NCBI RefSeq assembly: GCF_047971665.1
Contig: NZ_JBKEAA010000020.1
Coordinates: 62,001 to 126,000 of the forward strand
Reading direction: 5' to 3'
Length of the DNA stretch: 64,000 bases
From: Castellaniella sp047971665
GTDB taxonomy: Bacteria; Pseudomonadota; Gammaproteobacteria; Burkholderiales; Burkholderiaceae_B
In this document: positions 24,257-32,652 of the stretch, piece after piece
How the letters are laid out: each line of letters begins with the position of its first letter
Position numbering within the stretch: the stretch's first letter is position 1
The notes under the pieces: model-generated
Seen by the model: the letters and a program-made list of their open reading frames with translations, nothing else
The model's database searches: none
What the model was told of the DNA's origin: nothing
Translations under genes and position numbers: made by a program

Positions 24257-25759
24257 ATGCCAGAAAGCAGTTCAGTTGGTGAGATTCAGTGGTCGGCGCT
24301 GTTTGAGCGGGTCGACGACTACAACCTGAGCCTGCAGGGCCGCATCCGCAAGATGCTGGTGTCGGCCATCCTGAGCGGCTATCTGCCACCGGGTGCCTCG
24401 GTGCCCTCCAGCCGGGAATTGGCCAAGGCGCTGGGGGTTGCGCGCAACACGACAGTCTTCGCGTACCAACAACTCGTTGTCGAAGGCTATCTCGAGTCCC
24501 GGGAACGCAGCGGCCACTATGTCGCCAAGGACATCGTCGGCCAACGGGTCGACAGTCAGGACGCGCAGGCGGCGGAACCGCCATGCGGCGCCACGGACTG
24601 GTCCCGGCGTCTGGTGTTCCACCCGTTTGCCCAGCGCAATATCGTCAAACCGGCCAACTGGCAAAGCCTGCCCTATCCGTTCAGTTACGCTCAGTTTGAT
24701 GCCAAGCAGTTCCCCACGGCGGAATGGCGCGAATGCTGCCTGCGATCGCTGTCCGTGCTGGATATCCGGATGTGGGCGCCCGACCTGATCATCAACGATG
24801 ACCCTGCGCTGGTGGAGGCGATCCGCAATCAGGTGCTGCCCCGGCGCGGCATCTGGGCCGAAGACGACGAGATCATGGTCACGCTCGGCGCGCAACAGGC
24901 ACTCTACCTGGTGGCCACCCTGCTGATTCACGACCATACAGTGGTTGGCATGGAAGACCCCGGTTATCCGGATGCGCGCAATATCTTTGCGCACCGTACC
25001 CCCCGCCTGATGCCCCTGCCCGTCGACAACGACGGACTGATTCCCTCGCCCGCGCTGGGAGAATGCGACTATATCTTTGTCACGCCCAGCCATCAGTGTC
25101 CAACCAACGCCACTCTGTCCATGGAACGGCGGGTGGCCTTGCTGGAATTGGCAAGCCGCACGGACAGCATCCTGATCGAAGACGACTACGAGACAGAGAA
25201 TCGCTACGACGGCCATCCTTCACCGGCGCTCAAAAGCCTCGACAAGCATGGCCGCGTGCTCTACATCGGCAGTCTGTCGAAAAGCTTCGCACCGGGGTTG
25301 CGCCTGGGCTATATCGTGGCACCGAAAGAGCTGATGATCGAATTGCGCGCGCTGCGTCGCCTGATGATCCGCCATCCTCCCGCCTACCTGCAGCGGGCAT
25401 TCGCGCTGTTCATTTCCCTGGGACATTATCATGCGCTGTTGCGTCGGCTGTCCCAGGTGTATGCCGAACGGGCTCAGGTGCTGCAGGAATCCGTCCGGGC
25501 GCATCTGCCGCAATTCAGCGGCAGGCCCATCCATGGCGGCTCGTCCTGGTGGGTGGAAGGGCCGCCCGAGATCGATACCGACCGGCTCGCTCAAGAGGCT
25601 TTGCGGGCAGGCGTGGTGATCGAGCCCGGCCGGGTTTTCTACCAGGACTCAAGATCACAGGACCATCGCCACATCCGGCTGGGCTTTTCGTCCATCGACC
25701 ACGGCAAGATCGCAGAAGGCATCACAGCCCTGGCGCGCGTCGTCGGGCAATTCCGATAA
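24257..25759 (+). CDS. tauR: MocR-family (GntR plus aminotransferase-like) regulator TauR
   Basis: The 500-residue protein fuses an N-terminal GntR-type winged helix (about residues 25-90, with VPSSRELAKALGVARNTTV) to a fold-type I aminotransferase-like domain. The PLP lysine is in IGSLSKSFAPG (Lys342), and the aspartate that contacts the PLP nitrogen is in LIEDDYETE. TauR proteins of this kind activate taurine genes in Rhodobacter and relatives. Being right behind tauABC, and near two CTGG direct-repeat pairs, supports that name. PLP-taurine aldimine as the inducing form is inferred from the family. Confidence 0.9.
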   Translation: MPESSSVGEIQWSALFERVDDYNLSLQGRIRKMLVSAILSGYLPPGASVPSSRELAKALGVARNTTVFAYQQLVVEGYLESRERSGHYVAKDIVGQRVDSQDAQAAEPPCGATDWSRRLVFHPFAQRNIVKPANWQSLPYPFSYAQFDAKQFPTAEWRECCLRSLSVLDIRMWAPDLIINDDPALVEAIRNQVLPRRGIWAEDDEIMVTLGAQQALYLVATLLIHDHTVVGMEDPGYPDARNIFAHRTPRLMPLPVDNDGLIPSPALGECDYIFVTPSHQCPTNATLSMERRVALLELASRTDSILIEDDYETENRYDGHPSPALKSLDKHGRVLYIGSLSKSFAPGLRLGYIVAPKELMIELRALRRLMIRHPPAYLQRAFALFISLGHYHALLRRLSQVYAERAQVLQESVRAHLPQFSGRPIHGGSSWWVEGPPEIDTDRLAQEALRAGVVIEPGRVFYQDSRSQDHRHIRLGFSSIDHGKIAEGITALARVVGQFR

Positions 25760-25772
25760 CGGCGCCAGGGCC

Positions 25773-25802
25773 TGCCCGGACGGTCGACGGTCGGTCCGGG
25801 CA
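25773..25802. terminator. Bidirectional hairpin between convergent tauR and tauY
   Basis: TGCCCGGAC (25773-25781) pairs with GTCCGGGCA (25794-25802) across a 12-base loop. It lies in the 50-bp gap between the two stops, as expected for a shared terminator. There is no clear T tract. Confidence 0.55.
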
Positions 25803-25809
25803 TCCCCGC

Positions 25810-27237
25810 TCAGAGCACTTCGTCGCGCAGGTAGTAGTATTTGTAGAGCATCGCCTGCCCCAGTCGCCGGAAAGGCGCGAACAGGTGGCCGTTGAGCGGT
25901 GAATTGTAGATCGGCAATTCCCATTGGGGCCCGGACTTGCCGACCACACGCTGCGCCAGACGCCGGCCGGCCTGGGCTGAAAAGGCCACGCCGTTGCCGC
26001 CGTAACCGATCGCGTAAAAGATGTTCTGGCCAGGGTCCGGCTGCGTGATGCGCGGCATCATGTCGTGGCTGACATCCACCCAGCCCCACCAGGAATACTG
26101 GATGGGGACATCCTTGAGGGCCGGGAACTTGCGTACCAGACCGTTCTTGAGCAACTCGAGGTGTTTGGGATTCTTTGCGTCCGCGCCCGTCAGCGCGCTG
26201 CGGCTGCCGATCTGCATCGCGCCATCAGGCAGCAGACGGTAGTAGAAACGCAATGTCCGCGTATCCGTGAGGAACGTCGTGTTCCTGAGACCGGCCGCCT
26301 CTCTTTCCGCGTCGGTCAGCGGACGCGTCACGATCGAGTTCGACAGGATCGGCATGATCTTGTTGTTGAGCAGCGGATGCAGACCCTGGGGCGTATAGCC
26401 GCCCGTGGCCACGGCCACACGCCGGGCCCGGACGATGCCGCCAGGCGTGCGCAGATGATGAATGCCGCCGATGGTTTCCCAGCCCAGGACCGGACTGCCG
26501 GTATGGATCTTGACGCCCAGTTCGCGCAGGCGGCGCAAATAACCGAATGCCAGTTTCAGAGGGTGGATGCCGACCCCCTCGGGCTCGTACATCGCGCCAG
26601 CCGCCTCGCGGTCCATGGCAAAGCGTTCCCAGAGCTCGTCACGGGTCAGCATTTCGGTCTGGTAGCCGAACTGCTCACGCATGACGCGGGCCAGGTTTTC
26701 CAGGAAGGCCACTTTTTTGGGACGATGCGCCGTATAGATATGACCTGTGTGCTGGGCATCGCACGGAAAACGCGCCACCAGGCTTTTCCAGTAGTCGAAT
26801 CCTTCGTGGATCTCGCGATCCAGGCGTTTGGCCGTCTCCAGTCCCCAGCGCTCGATCCATTGCGTGCGGTACAGGCGGCCGGAAGCGTTCTGCCCTTGCC
26901 CGCCATTGCGGCTGGTGCACCCCCAGGATTCTTGATTGGCCTCCAGAACGATGGGGATGACACCATGCTCCTCGGCCAGGTTCAATGCGGTCACCAGCCC
27001 CGTGAAACCGGAGCCGATCACCACCACATCCGTCTCCATGTCCTGAGTGACCGGGCCGTCGTCGGGCGGCGGCTCTCCGGCCGTGTCAACCCAATAAGTC
27101 GGCGCGTAACCCTGGTTGCGGCCCGCTGGCGAAACCAGCGGATCATAGAGCGGGTCATAGGGATTGGTCGCATGCGGCGCACCCGTGGTCCGGGCTGCCT
27201 GCGCGTCACGCGGTAATGCTGAAGTCAAAGTGGCCAT
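25810..27237 (-). CDS. tauY: Taurine dehydrogenase, large FAD subunit (TauY-like)
   Basis: The 475-residue flavoprotein of the D-amino-acid oxidase/DadA type has its FAD fold in DVVVIGSGFTGLVTALNLAE (about residues 70-89) and the segment GGQGQNASGRL, and ends in a second FAD-contact region (FYAIGYGGNGVAFSAQAGR). It lies behind a small SnoaL-like gene inside a taurine island, which matches tauXY, whose product oxidises taurine to sulfoacetaldehyde and ammonium with cytochrome c as acceptor. The start at 27237 has an AGGAAA box; longer frames run into tauX. A different amine substrate cannot be excluded from sequence. Confidence 0.82.
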   Translation of the reverse strand: MATLTSALPRDAQAARTTGAPHATNPYDPLYDPLVSPAGRNQGYAPTYWVDTAGEPPPDDGPVTQDMETDVVVIGSGFTGLVTALNLAEEHGVIPIVLEANQESWGCTSRNGGQGQNASGRLYRTQWIERWGLETAKRLDREIHEGFDYWKSLVARFPCDAQHTGHIYTAHRPKKVAFLENLARVMREQFGYQTEMLTRDELWERFAMDREAAGAMYEPEGVGIHPLKLAFGYLRRLRELGVKIHTGSPVLGWETIGGIHHLRTPGGIVRARRVAVATGGYTPQGLHPLLNNKIMPILSNSIVTRPLTDAEREAAGLRNTTFLTDTRTLRFYYRLLPDGAMQIGSRSALTGADAKNPKHLELLKNGLVRKFPALKDVPIQYSWWGWVDVSHDMMPRITQPDPGQNIFYAIGYGGNGVAFSAQAGRRLAQRVVGKSGPQWELPIYNSPLNGHLFAPFRRLGQAMLYKYYYLRDEVL

Positions 27238-27275
27238 GATGTTTCCTGTGGACGGGTGGAAGTCCGACGATCGGT

Positions 27276-27668
27276 TCAGCCTTGTGCGGGCAGCGCGGGG
27301 CGTTGCTTGCGAAACGCGTTCTTGATCAGGATCTTGCCGTCCTTGAAGGTCAGCAGATCCACCATGTCGGCTTCGATCCGGGTGCCATCGGCATTCGTGC
27401 CGGTGAATGTCGATTCCATGACCCCCCGATCGCCGGACACCCAGCAGCGGGCATTGCGCCAGGCCGCGTCGGGGATGTTCAGCCAGGCGGCCTCGAAGGC
27501 CTTGCGCACGGCGGCCGGGCCTTCGTGACGCACACCGCAGGCCAGCGGACCCGCCACACCTTCGAAAACGCACGCATCGTGCATGCAGGCCATCAGCGCG
27601 TCGATGTCATGCCGGTTCCAGGCCTCGCCAAACGCCTCGAGGGTGGAAAGCAACTGATCCTGTGTCAT
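27276..27668 (-). CDS. tauX: Taurine dehydrogenase, small subunit (TauX-like, SnoaL/NTF2 fold)
   Basis: The 130-residue protein has the SnoaL/nuclear transport factor 2 fold: AFGEAWNRHDIDALMACMHD near the N-terminus, VRKAFEAAWLNIPDAAW in the middle, and MVDLLTFKDGKILIKNAFRK at the end. Paired with a FAD oxidoreductase 38 bp downstream, it fits the small subunit of taurine dehydrogenase. It has a GGAGA box before 27668. The fold is also used by many unrelated enzymes, so the name depends on the context. Confidence 0.78.
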   Translation of the reverse strand: MTQDQLLSTLEAFGEAWNRHDIDALMACMHDACVFEGVAGPLACGVRHEGPAAVRKAFEAAWLNIPDAAWRNARCWVSGDRGVMESTFTGTNADGTRIEADMVDLLTFKDGKILIKNAFRKQRPALPAQG

Positions 27669-27753
27669 GGGGTCTCCTCATCATGTCGTGCCGGCCCGCC
27701 TCTCGGGACCGGCTCACGGATGTTCATACATTAGGAGAACGCCCAGGGCTGGT

Positions 27754-27786
27754 CTAGGACCAGTGAATACGTTTCGCTGGCACCAG
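27754..27786 (-). promoter_or_regulatory. Candidate TauR operator: direct repeats 23 bp apart upstream of tauX
   Basis: Read on the minus strand, CTGGTGCCAG (27786-27777) and CTGGTCCTAG (27763-27754) are direct repeats with a 23-bp start-to-start distance, the same as at tauA. On the plus strand CTGGTC-TAG-GACCAG (27749-27763) also forms an inverted repeat. Downstream, toward tauX, a possible -10 TAATGT lies at 27733-27728. Confidence 0.62.
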
Positions 27787-27820
27787 ATCGACCTTCTGGC
27801 CCCTTCGCTTCAGTCTGATT

Positions 27821-27830
27821 ATTCGAGATG
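27821..27830 (-). promoter_or_regulatory. YATCTCGAWW motif copy upstream of the xsc promoter
   Basis: ATTCGAGATG here is identical to 21278-21287 before tauA. It lies 26 bp upstream of the -35 box of the xsc promoter. Confidence 0.45.
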
Positions 27831-27856
27831 CATGGTTCCAGATTCAGAGATTTATG

Positions 27857-27884
27857 TTGACAATTGAAAAAGGCTCTGTAGAAT
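27857..27884 (+). promoter_or_regulatory. Sigma-70-type promoter of xsc-pta
   Basis: A perfect -35 TTGACA (27857-27862) and a -10 TAGAAT (27879-27884) are 16 bp apart. Transcription would start near 27891, giving a leader of about 88 nt. It is the strongest promoter match seen in the window. Confidence 0.65.
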
Positions 27885-27896
27885 TCAAATCACACG

Positions 27897-27921
27897 ATAT
27901 TGAGATGATTCATCTCGATAT
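27897..27921. promoter_or_regulatory. 25-bp near-perfect palindrome at the xsc transcription start
   Basis: ATATTGAGATGA (27897-27908), a central T and TCATCTCGATAT (27910-27921) are inverse complements at 11 of 12 positions. It starts 12 bp after the -10 box, the classic place for a repressor. Its right arm carries the CATCTCGATA motif also seen before the IclR-cobST operon, so that IclR protein is the prime candidate to bind it. Confidence 0.6.
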
Positions 27922-27978
27922 TCGAAATAAGCAGGCCGATCAAAACGGCCATCCGCAGACCGCACCAGGAGATACACG

Positions 27979-29775
27979 ATGGCAAACGATACCCGCCAAG
28001 TCGTTCAAGGCGTCCAGGAAATGACCCCATCGGAGGCTTTCGTCGAAACGATGGTCGCCAACGGCGTCACCGAAATTTTCGGCATCATGGGTTCGGCATT
28101 CATGGATGCCATGGATATCTTCGCTCCGGCAGGCATCAAGCTGATTCCGGTGGTTCACGAACAAGGCGCCGCGCACATGGCGGATGGCTTCGCCCGCGTC
28201 AGCGGCCGCACGGGTGTCGTGATCGGGCAGAACGGCCCCGGTATCAGCAACTGCGTCACCGCGATCGCCGCCGCTTATTGGGCACACACGCCCGTGGTCA
28301 TCGTCACTCCCGAAGCCGGCACGACAGGGATCGGCCTGGGCGGCTTCCAGGAAGCCAAGCAGTTGCCGATGTTCCAGGAATTCACCAAATACCAGGGGCA
28401 TGTCACGCACCCCGCCCGCATGGCGGAATACACGGCCCGCTGTTTTGCCCGCGCCCAGGATGAGATGGGGCCGACCCAGCTCAATATCCCGCGCGACTAT
28501 TTCTACGGCAAGATCAAATGCGAAATCCCTCTGCCCCAGCCGCTGGATCGCGGCCCGGGCGGTGCGCACAGCCTGGATGAAGCGGCCAAGCTGCTGGCCC
28601 GGGCCAAGTTCCCGGTCATCATCTCCGGCGGCGGCGTCGTCATGAGCGACGCGGTCGAGGAGTGCAAGGCGCTGGCCGAGCGCCTTGGCGCCCCGGTGGT
28701 CAACAGCTACCTGCACAACGATTCCTTTCCGGCCAGCCACTCGTTGTGGTGCGGCCCCCTGGGCTATCAGGGTTCCAAGGCGGCCATGAAACTGCTGGCC
28801 GACGCCGATGTGGTGCTGGCCCTGGGCACACGGCTCGGCCCCTTCGGCACGCTGCCCCAGCACGGTCTGGACTACTGGCCCAAGAACGCCAAGATCATCC
28901 AGGTCGATGCCGACAGCAAGATGCTGGGCCTGGTGAAGAAAATCACTGTGGGAGTCTGCGGTGACGCCAAGGCTTCCGCGGCAGAAATTTCCCGTCGAAT
29001 CGATGGCATGACGCTGGCGTGCGATGCCACCAAGGCCGAGCGCGCCGCCCGCATCAAGGCCGAAAAGGACGCCTGGGAAAAAGAGCTTACGGACTGGACC
29101 CACGAGCGCGATCCGTTCAGCCTGGACATGATCGACGAACAGAGCAAGGAAAACGGCAGCTGGCTGCATCCGCGCCAGGTGCTGCGCGAACTCGAAAAGG
29201 CCATGCCCGAAGACGTCATGGTGTCGACCGACATCGGCAATATCAATTCCGTGGCCAACAGCTACCTGCGTTTCGAGAAGCCGCGCAGCTTCTTTGCCGC
29301 CATGAGCTGGGGCAATTGCGGCTATGCCTTCCCCACGATCATCGGCGCCAAGGTCGCCGCCCCGCATCGGCCGGCGGTGTCCTATGCCGGTGACGGCGCA
29401 TGGGGCATGAGCATGAGCGAGATCATGACCTGCGTGCGCCATGACATCCCGGTGACGGCCGTGGTGTTCCACAACCGTCAGTGGGGCGCCGAGAAAAAGA
29501 ATCAGGTGGACTTCTACAACCGCCGCTTCGTGGCGGGCGAACTGGAAAGCGAAAGCTTTGCCGGCATTGCCAAGGCCATGGGCGCCGAGGGCATCGTGGT
29601 CGACCGCCTCGAGGACGTGGGGCCCGCGCTGAAAAAAGCCATCGATGCGCAAATGAACGATCGCAAGACCACCGTGATCGAAATCATGTGCACCCGCGAA
29701 CTGGGCGATCCATTCCGCCGCGACGCGCTGTCCAAGCCCGTGCGTCTGCTGGAAAAGTATCGCGACTACACCTGA
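27979..29775 (+). CDS. xsc: Sulfoacetaldehyde acetyltransferase
   Basis: The 598-residue ThDP enzyme has the catalytic glutamate in PVVHEQGAAHMADG (Glu61) and the ThDP/Mg motif GDGAWGMSMSEI (from residue 471) ending near FHNRQWG (Asn499). The N-terminal SEAFVETMVANGVTEIFGIM and the IPRDYFYGKIKCEIP stretch point to Xsc rather than acetolactate synthase. It converts sulfoacetaldehyde and phosphate to acetyl phosphate and sulfite. It has an AGGAG box and is followed 24 bp on by pta, the standard xsc-pta pair. It is the metabolic hub of the island. Confidence 0.95.
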   Translation: MANDTRQVVQGVQEMTPSEAFVETMVANGVTEIFGIMGSAFMDAMDIFAPAGIKLIPVVHEQGAAHMADGFARVSGRTGVVIGQNGPGISNCVTAIAAAYWAHTPVVIVTPEAGTTGIGLGGFQEAKQLPMFQEFTKYQGHVTHPARMAEYTARCFARAQDEMGPTQLNIPRDYFYGKIKCEIPLPQPLDRGPGGAHSLDEAAKLLARAKFPVIISGGGVVMSDAVEECKALAERLGAPVVNSYLHNDSFPASHSLWCGPLGYQGSKAAMKLLADADVVLALGTRLGPFGTLPQHGLDYWPKNAKIIQVDADSKMLGLVKKITVGVCGDAKASAAEISRRIDGMTLACDATKAERAARIKAEKDAWEKELTDWTHERDPFSLDMIDEQSKENGSWLHPRQVLRELEKAMPEDVMVSTDIGNINSVANSYLRFEKPRSFFAAMSWGNCGYAFPTIIGAKVAAPHRPAVSYAGDGAWGMSMSEIMTCVRHDIPVTAVVFHNRQWGAEKKNQVDFYNRRFVAGELESESFAGIAKAMGAEGIVVDRLEDVGPALKKAIDAQMNDRKTTVIEIMCTRELGDPFRRDALSKPVRLLEKYRDYT

Positions 29776-29799
29776 GTCCAGAGCCCCGAGGAGACGCCC

Positions 29800-30768
29800 A
29801 TGCGCGCACAGGACATGCTGTTGGAGGCCGCCCGGCGCAACCCGAAGCGGATCGTCCTGTGCGAAGGGGCGGATCCACGTGTGCAGTCGGCGGCCCGCCA
29901 GGCGGCCGCCGACGGCATCGCCGAGGTCTTTCTGCTGGAATCGGCCCAGGACATTCCCGGCGTTCACTGCATCCGGCCCGACGACACTGGCTGGCTGGAT
30001 GCCTTTACCGAGGAACTGCTGTCGCTGCGCCGCGCGCGCGGCATGACACCGGAACAGGCCAGTCAGATCGTCCACCAGCCGCTGGTCTTTGCCGCGCTGA
30101 TGGTGCGGCTCGGACAGGCGGACGGCTCTGTCGCCGGCGCGGTGCACACCACGGCGGATGTCGTACGGACCGCCATCCAGGTCATCGGCAGGCAGCCCGG
30201 CACACAAACCATTTCCAGCTTTTTCATCATGATGCGCGACGAGCCCTTCCCGACCGGAGGGCACACCATGGTCTTTTCGGATTGCGGGCTGGTGATCGAA
30301 CCCAGCAGTCACGAGCTGGCCGAAATCGCGCTGGCATCGGCGCGCAGCACCCAGGCGCTGCTGGGCATCGAGCCACGCGTGGCCATGCTGTCTTTTTCCA
30401 CGCACGGCAGCGCCGCCCACAAACAGATCGACAGAATCCGCGAGGCCATGGAATTGGCCCGGCAGCAGGCGCCGGATCTGCTCATCGACGGCGAAATGCA
30501 GCTCGATACCGCAATCGTGCCGGAAGTCGCCCATCGCAAGTGGGCGCAATCTCCCGTCGCCGGGCGGGCCAACGTGCTCGTCTTTCCCAGCCTGGATGCG
30601 GGCAATATCGGCTACAAACTGGTTGAACGCCTGGGGCATGCCACTGCGCTGGGACCGATTCTTCAAGGGCTGAACAAGCCGGCCAACGACCTGTCGCGGG
30701 GCTGCTCGGCGGACGACATCCATCAGGTGATCGCCGTCACCGTCGCGCAAGCGGCCAGCGCGCGCTGA
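29800..30768 (+). CDS. pta: Phosphate acetyltransferase
   Basis: The 322-residue protein is a single-domain PTA_PTB enzyme. It starts AQDMLLEAARRNPKRIVLCEGADPRV and carries SSFFIMMRDEPFPTGG, MLSFSTHGSA and LVFPSLDAGNIGYKLVERL, all typical of Pta. It turns acetyl phosphate from Xsc into acetyl-CoA. It follows xsc with a GAGGAGA box. The stop is directly followed by a degenerate 24-25-nt tandem repeat. Confidence 0.95.
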   Translation: MRAQDMLLEAARRNPKRIVLCEGADPRVQSAARQAAADGIAEVFLLESAQDIPGVHCIRPDDTGWLDAFTEELLSLRRARGMTPEQASQIVHQPLVFAALMVRLGQADGSVAGAVHTTADVVRTAIQVIGRQPGTQTISSFFIMMRDEPFPTGGHTMVFSDCGLVIEPSSHELAEIALASARSTQALLGIEPRVAMLSFSTHGSAAHKQIDRIREAMELARQQAPDLLIDGEMQLDTAIVPEVAHRKWAQSPVAGRANVLVFPSLDAGNIGYKLVERLGHATALGPILQGLNKPANDLSRGCSADDIHQVIAVTVAQAASAR

Positions 30769-30780
30769 GGGGCATGGCCC

Positions 30781-30900
30781 CCTCCCCGAATCCGAGCGCA
30801 ACTCCCCTCCCCGAACCCGGGCGCAGCCCCTCCTTCGAACCTGAGCGCCTCCTCTCGCCCGAGCCTGGACGCAACCTCTTGCCTCAAGCCTGCACGGGCA
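30781..30900 (+). repeat. Degenerate tandem repeat, period 24-25 nt, after pta
   Basis: About five units share the core CGAACCCGGGCGCA-like; the CGAA anchors fall at 30787, 30812 and 30836, and a CGAG at 30860. Conceptual translation gives an 8-residue cycle (PLPEPGRS, PSFEPERL, LSPEPGRN) but the frame has no start signal and overlaps no known domain. The repeat fills most of the 156-bp gap between the convergent pta and cobT-like genes. Confidence 0.6.
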
Positions 30901-30924
30901 TGCGCTCCGTGGCTCTCTGCAGTC

Positions 30925-32652
30925 TTATCCGCCGTGTCCCGGACGGCGCGGTGCAAGCGTGTGGATCAGGGACAGCAGCATCTGCATGGTCACACCGCCT
31001 TCCAGATCGGCGCCGATCGAATGAGGGTAATAACCGCTCAGATCCTGATTCACGCCGATCGCCAGGATTTCGACACCGCGTTCATGCGTGTAGTGCCGGA
31101 CCATTTGCCGCAAATGGGCATCGAGGAATCCAGGCGGATTGGCCAGCATGGTGGCGCTGTCCATCGGGCCGCCGTCAGACACGACCCACAGGATCTTGCG
31201 CTGCACGTCTGATCCGCTCAGCAGCCGTTCGCAGGCCCATTGCACGGCTTCGCCATCGATGCCTTCACGAAACAACTCCGGTTTCATGACGGCGGTCAGG
31301 TTCAGCCGGCCCTGATGGCGCGGCATGTCCTGCGACCAGAAAACCAGATGCTGCGATTCATTGAGCCGGCCGGGATGAGCGGGCCTGCGGCCTGCGGCTT
31401 GCCAGGCGCGGGCTGGTCGGCCGCCATTCCAGGCGCCCGTCGTGAAACCCAACAGCTCGAAAGGCACGTCGGCGCGTCCGAACACGCGCGCCAGCAGATC
31501 CATCAGCAGCGCCAGGCGCGGCCCGTGATGCCGCATCGATCCGGAACAGTCCAGCAACAGCGCAAGACGGGCTTGCGCCACGGGTTCATCGCGTTCACGG
31601 AAAAACAGTCGATGATCATTGGGAGAGCTGATCAATTGCGCCAGACGCCTGCCGTCGATCAGACCTTCATCCTGGCCAAACAGGTGGCCGTCGGGCCGGG
31701 GCCGGCACAGCCGTTGCCGCAGGACATGCACCAGACGGGACAAGGACCAGGGTAGCCGGGCGATTTCCTCGTCGAGACGCTGACGGTATTCCGCCAGCAA
31801 GGCCGGACGCACCAGATCGCAGGCCGGCACGACCTGATCGTAGCGGCGGGACCAGACAGCATAGGCGGCGCCGGCAGCGCCTGACGCGGACAGGCTGCCC
31901 GGCCCCTGAGCGCTCACCGCTTCGTCATCGCCTTGCGGCGGCAACAGCGCGACGGAAAAATCCAGATGGCGCTTGGGCGCGCGTTTTTTACCCGTGCCGA
32001 TCAGGTCCTGAAACCACCTGGCCAGGCGCACGGACAATTCCGCCGCGACAGGCGCGTAGGCGGCCTGATCCTCGCGCAGGCGGCGCAAACGCGCCAGCGG
32101 ATCGGCCAGCAACGATCCCATCCGGTAATGGGCGGATTCGATCAGATCTTCCTGGCGCGGCGGAATCGGCTGATCCAGCAGCCGGCTGCGGGCCATCAGG
32201 GCGAGGCAGAACAGATGCTGGCCCGTGCGGGTTTCGATCAGACCGGAACCTTCGAACAGAAACAGCCATTGTTCGAAGCGCCGGTGCAGATTGGCGCGCA
32301 TGCCAGGCCACCGCTCGGGCGCCAACGCCTCGACGCGCCACTGCTCCAGCCATTCGAAAATCAGCGTGGCCACCGGGTCCTGAGCCGGACAATGCGCCAG
32401 GTGCGTGCGGGGATCGGATTCCAGCAGGCGCAAGGCCAGCGCATCGGCCAGCGCACGGTAGGCCGGCGCATCATCCAGTCCCGGCTGCGTCTGCAGATGC
32501 GGAGCGCCATGGGGCAGCGGACGGTCGCCGTTCCAGGGGTGGCCGGCCTCGAAATGCACCCGTGGCTGCCGGGTCAGCGCCCGGACTGTCGCGGCGGCCC
32601 GGGCTTCCAGTACATGGCGCCGGGTCCAGTCGCCGAGATCAGGCGTGGCCAT
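30925..32652 (-). CDS. CobT-like protein with C-terminal VWA domain
   Basis: The 575-residue protein resembles the aerobic cobaltochelatase subunit CobT. An N-terminal helical region is followed by a linker and a C-terminal VWA domain with a full MIDAS: LLLDCSGSM (Asp368, Ser370, Ser372), GFTTG (Thr404) and VVSDGGPMD (Asp493). CobT works with the AAA+ ring CobS and the chelatase CobN. Here only the cobS-like partner is present, overlapping by 14 nt, and no cobN or cobalamin gene is in the window. The acidic central region of classic CobT is replaced by a basic, mixed one. A MoxR/VWA-type remodelling role on an enzyme of this island is a hypothesis. Confidence 0.8.
   Translation of the reverse strand: MATPDLGDWTRRHVLEARAAATVRALTRQPRVHFEAGHPWNGDRPLPHGAPHLQTQPGLDDAPAYRALADALALRLLESDPRTHLAHCPAQDPVATLIFEWLEQWRVEALAPERWPGMRANLHRRFEQWLFLFEGSGLIETRTGQHLFCLALMARSRLLDQPIPPRQEDLIESAHYRMGSLLADPLARLRRLREDQAAYAPVAAELSVRLARWFQDLIGTGKKRAPKRHLDFSVALLPPQGDDEAVSAQGPGSLSASGAAGAAYAVWSRRYDQVVPACDLVRPALLAEYRQRLDEEIARLPWSLSRLVHVLRQRLCRPRPDGHLFGQDEGLIDGRRLAQLISSPNDHRLFFRERDEPVAQARLALLLDCSGSMRHHGPRLALLMDLLARVFGRADVPFELLGFTTGAWNGGRPARAWQAAGRRPAHPGRLNESQHLVFWSQDMPRHQGRLNLTAVMKPELFREGIDGEAVQWACERLLSGSDVQRKILWVVSDGGPMDSATMLANPPGFLDAHLRQMVRHYTHERGVEILAIGVNQDLSGYYPHSIGADLEGGVTMQMLLSLIHTLAPRRPGHGG

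Larger units (their letters stand above)
27669..27978. other. 310-bp divergent control region between tauXY and xsc-pta
   Basis: This gene-free stretch is AT-richer in its xsc half. It contains the CTGG direct repeats facing tauX (27754-27786) and a copy of ATTCGAGATG (27821-27830). Further right are a good promoter facing xsc (27857-27884) and a 25-bp near-palindrome over the likely transcription start (27897-27921). It looks like a dense regulatory node for the island. Confidence 0.7.

Noticed and set aside
27979..29775. Acetolactate synthase large subunit
   Set aside because: The ThDP family is shared, but the N-terminal region, the pta neighbour and the tau context fit Xsc; no small regulatory subunit follows.
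27940..30801. A 953-codon open frame on the minus strand opposite xsc and pta
   Set aside because: It mirrors the codon structure of two clear genes, has no family features and no start signal; long antisense frames are expected in GC-rich DNA.
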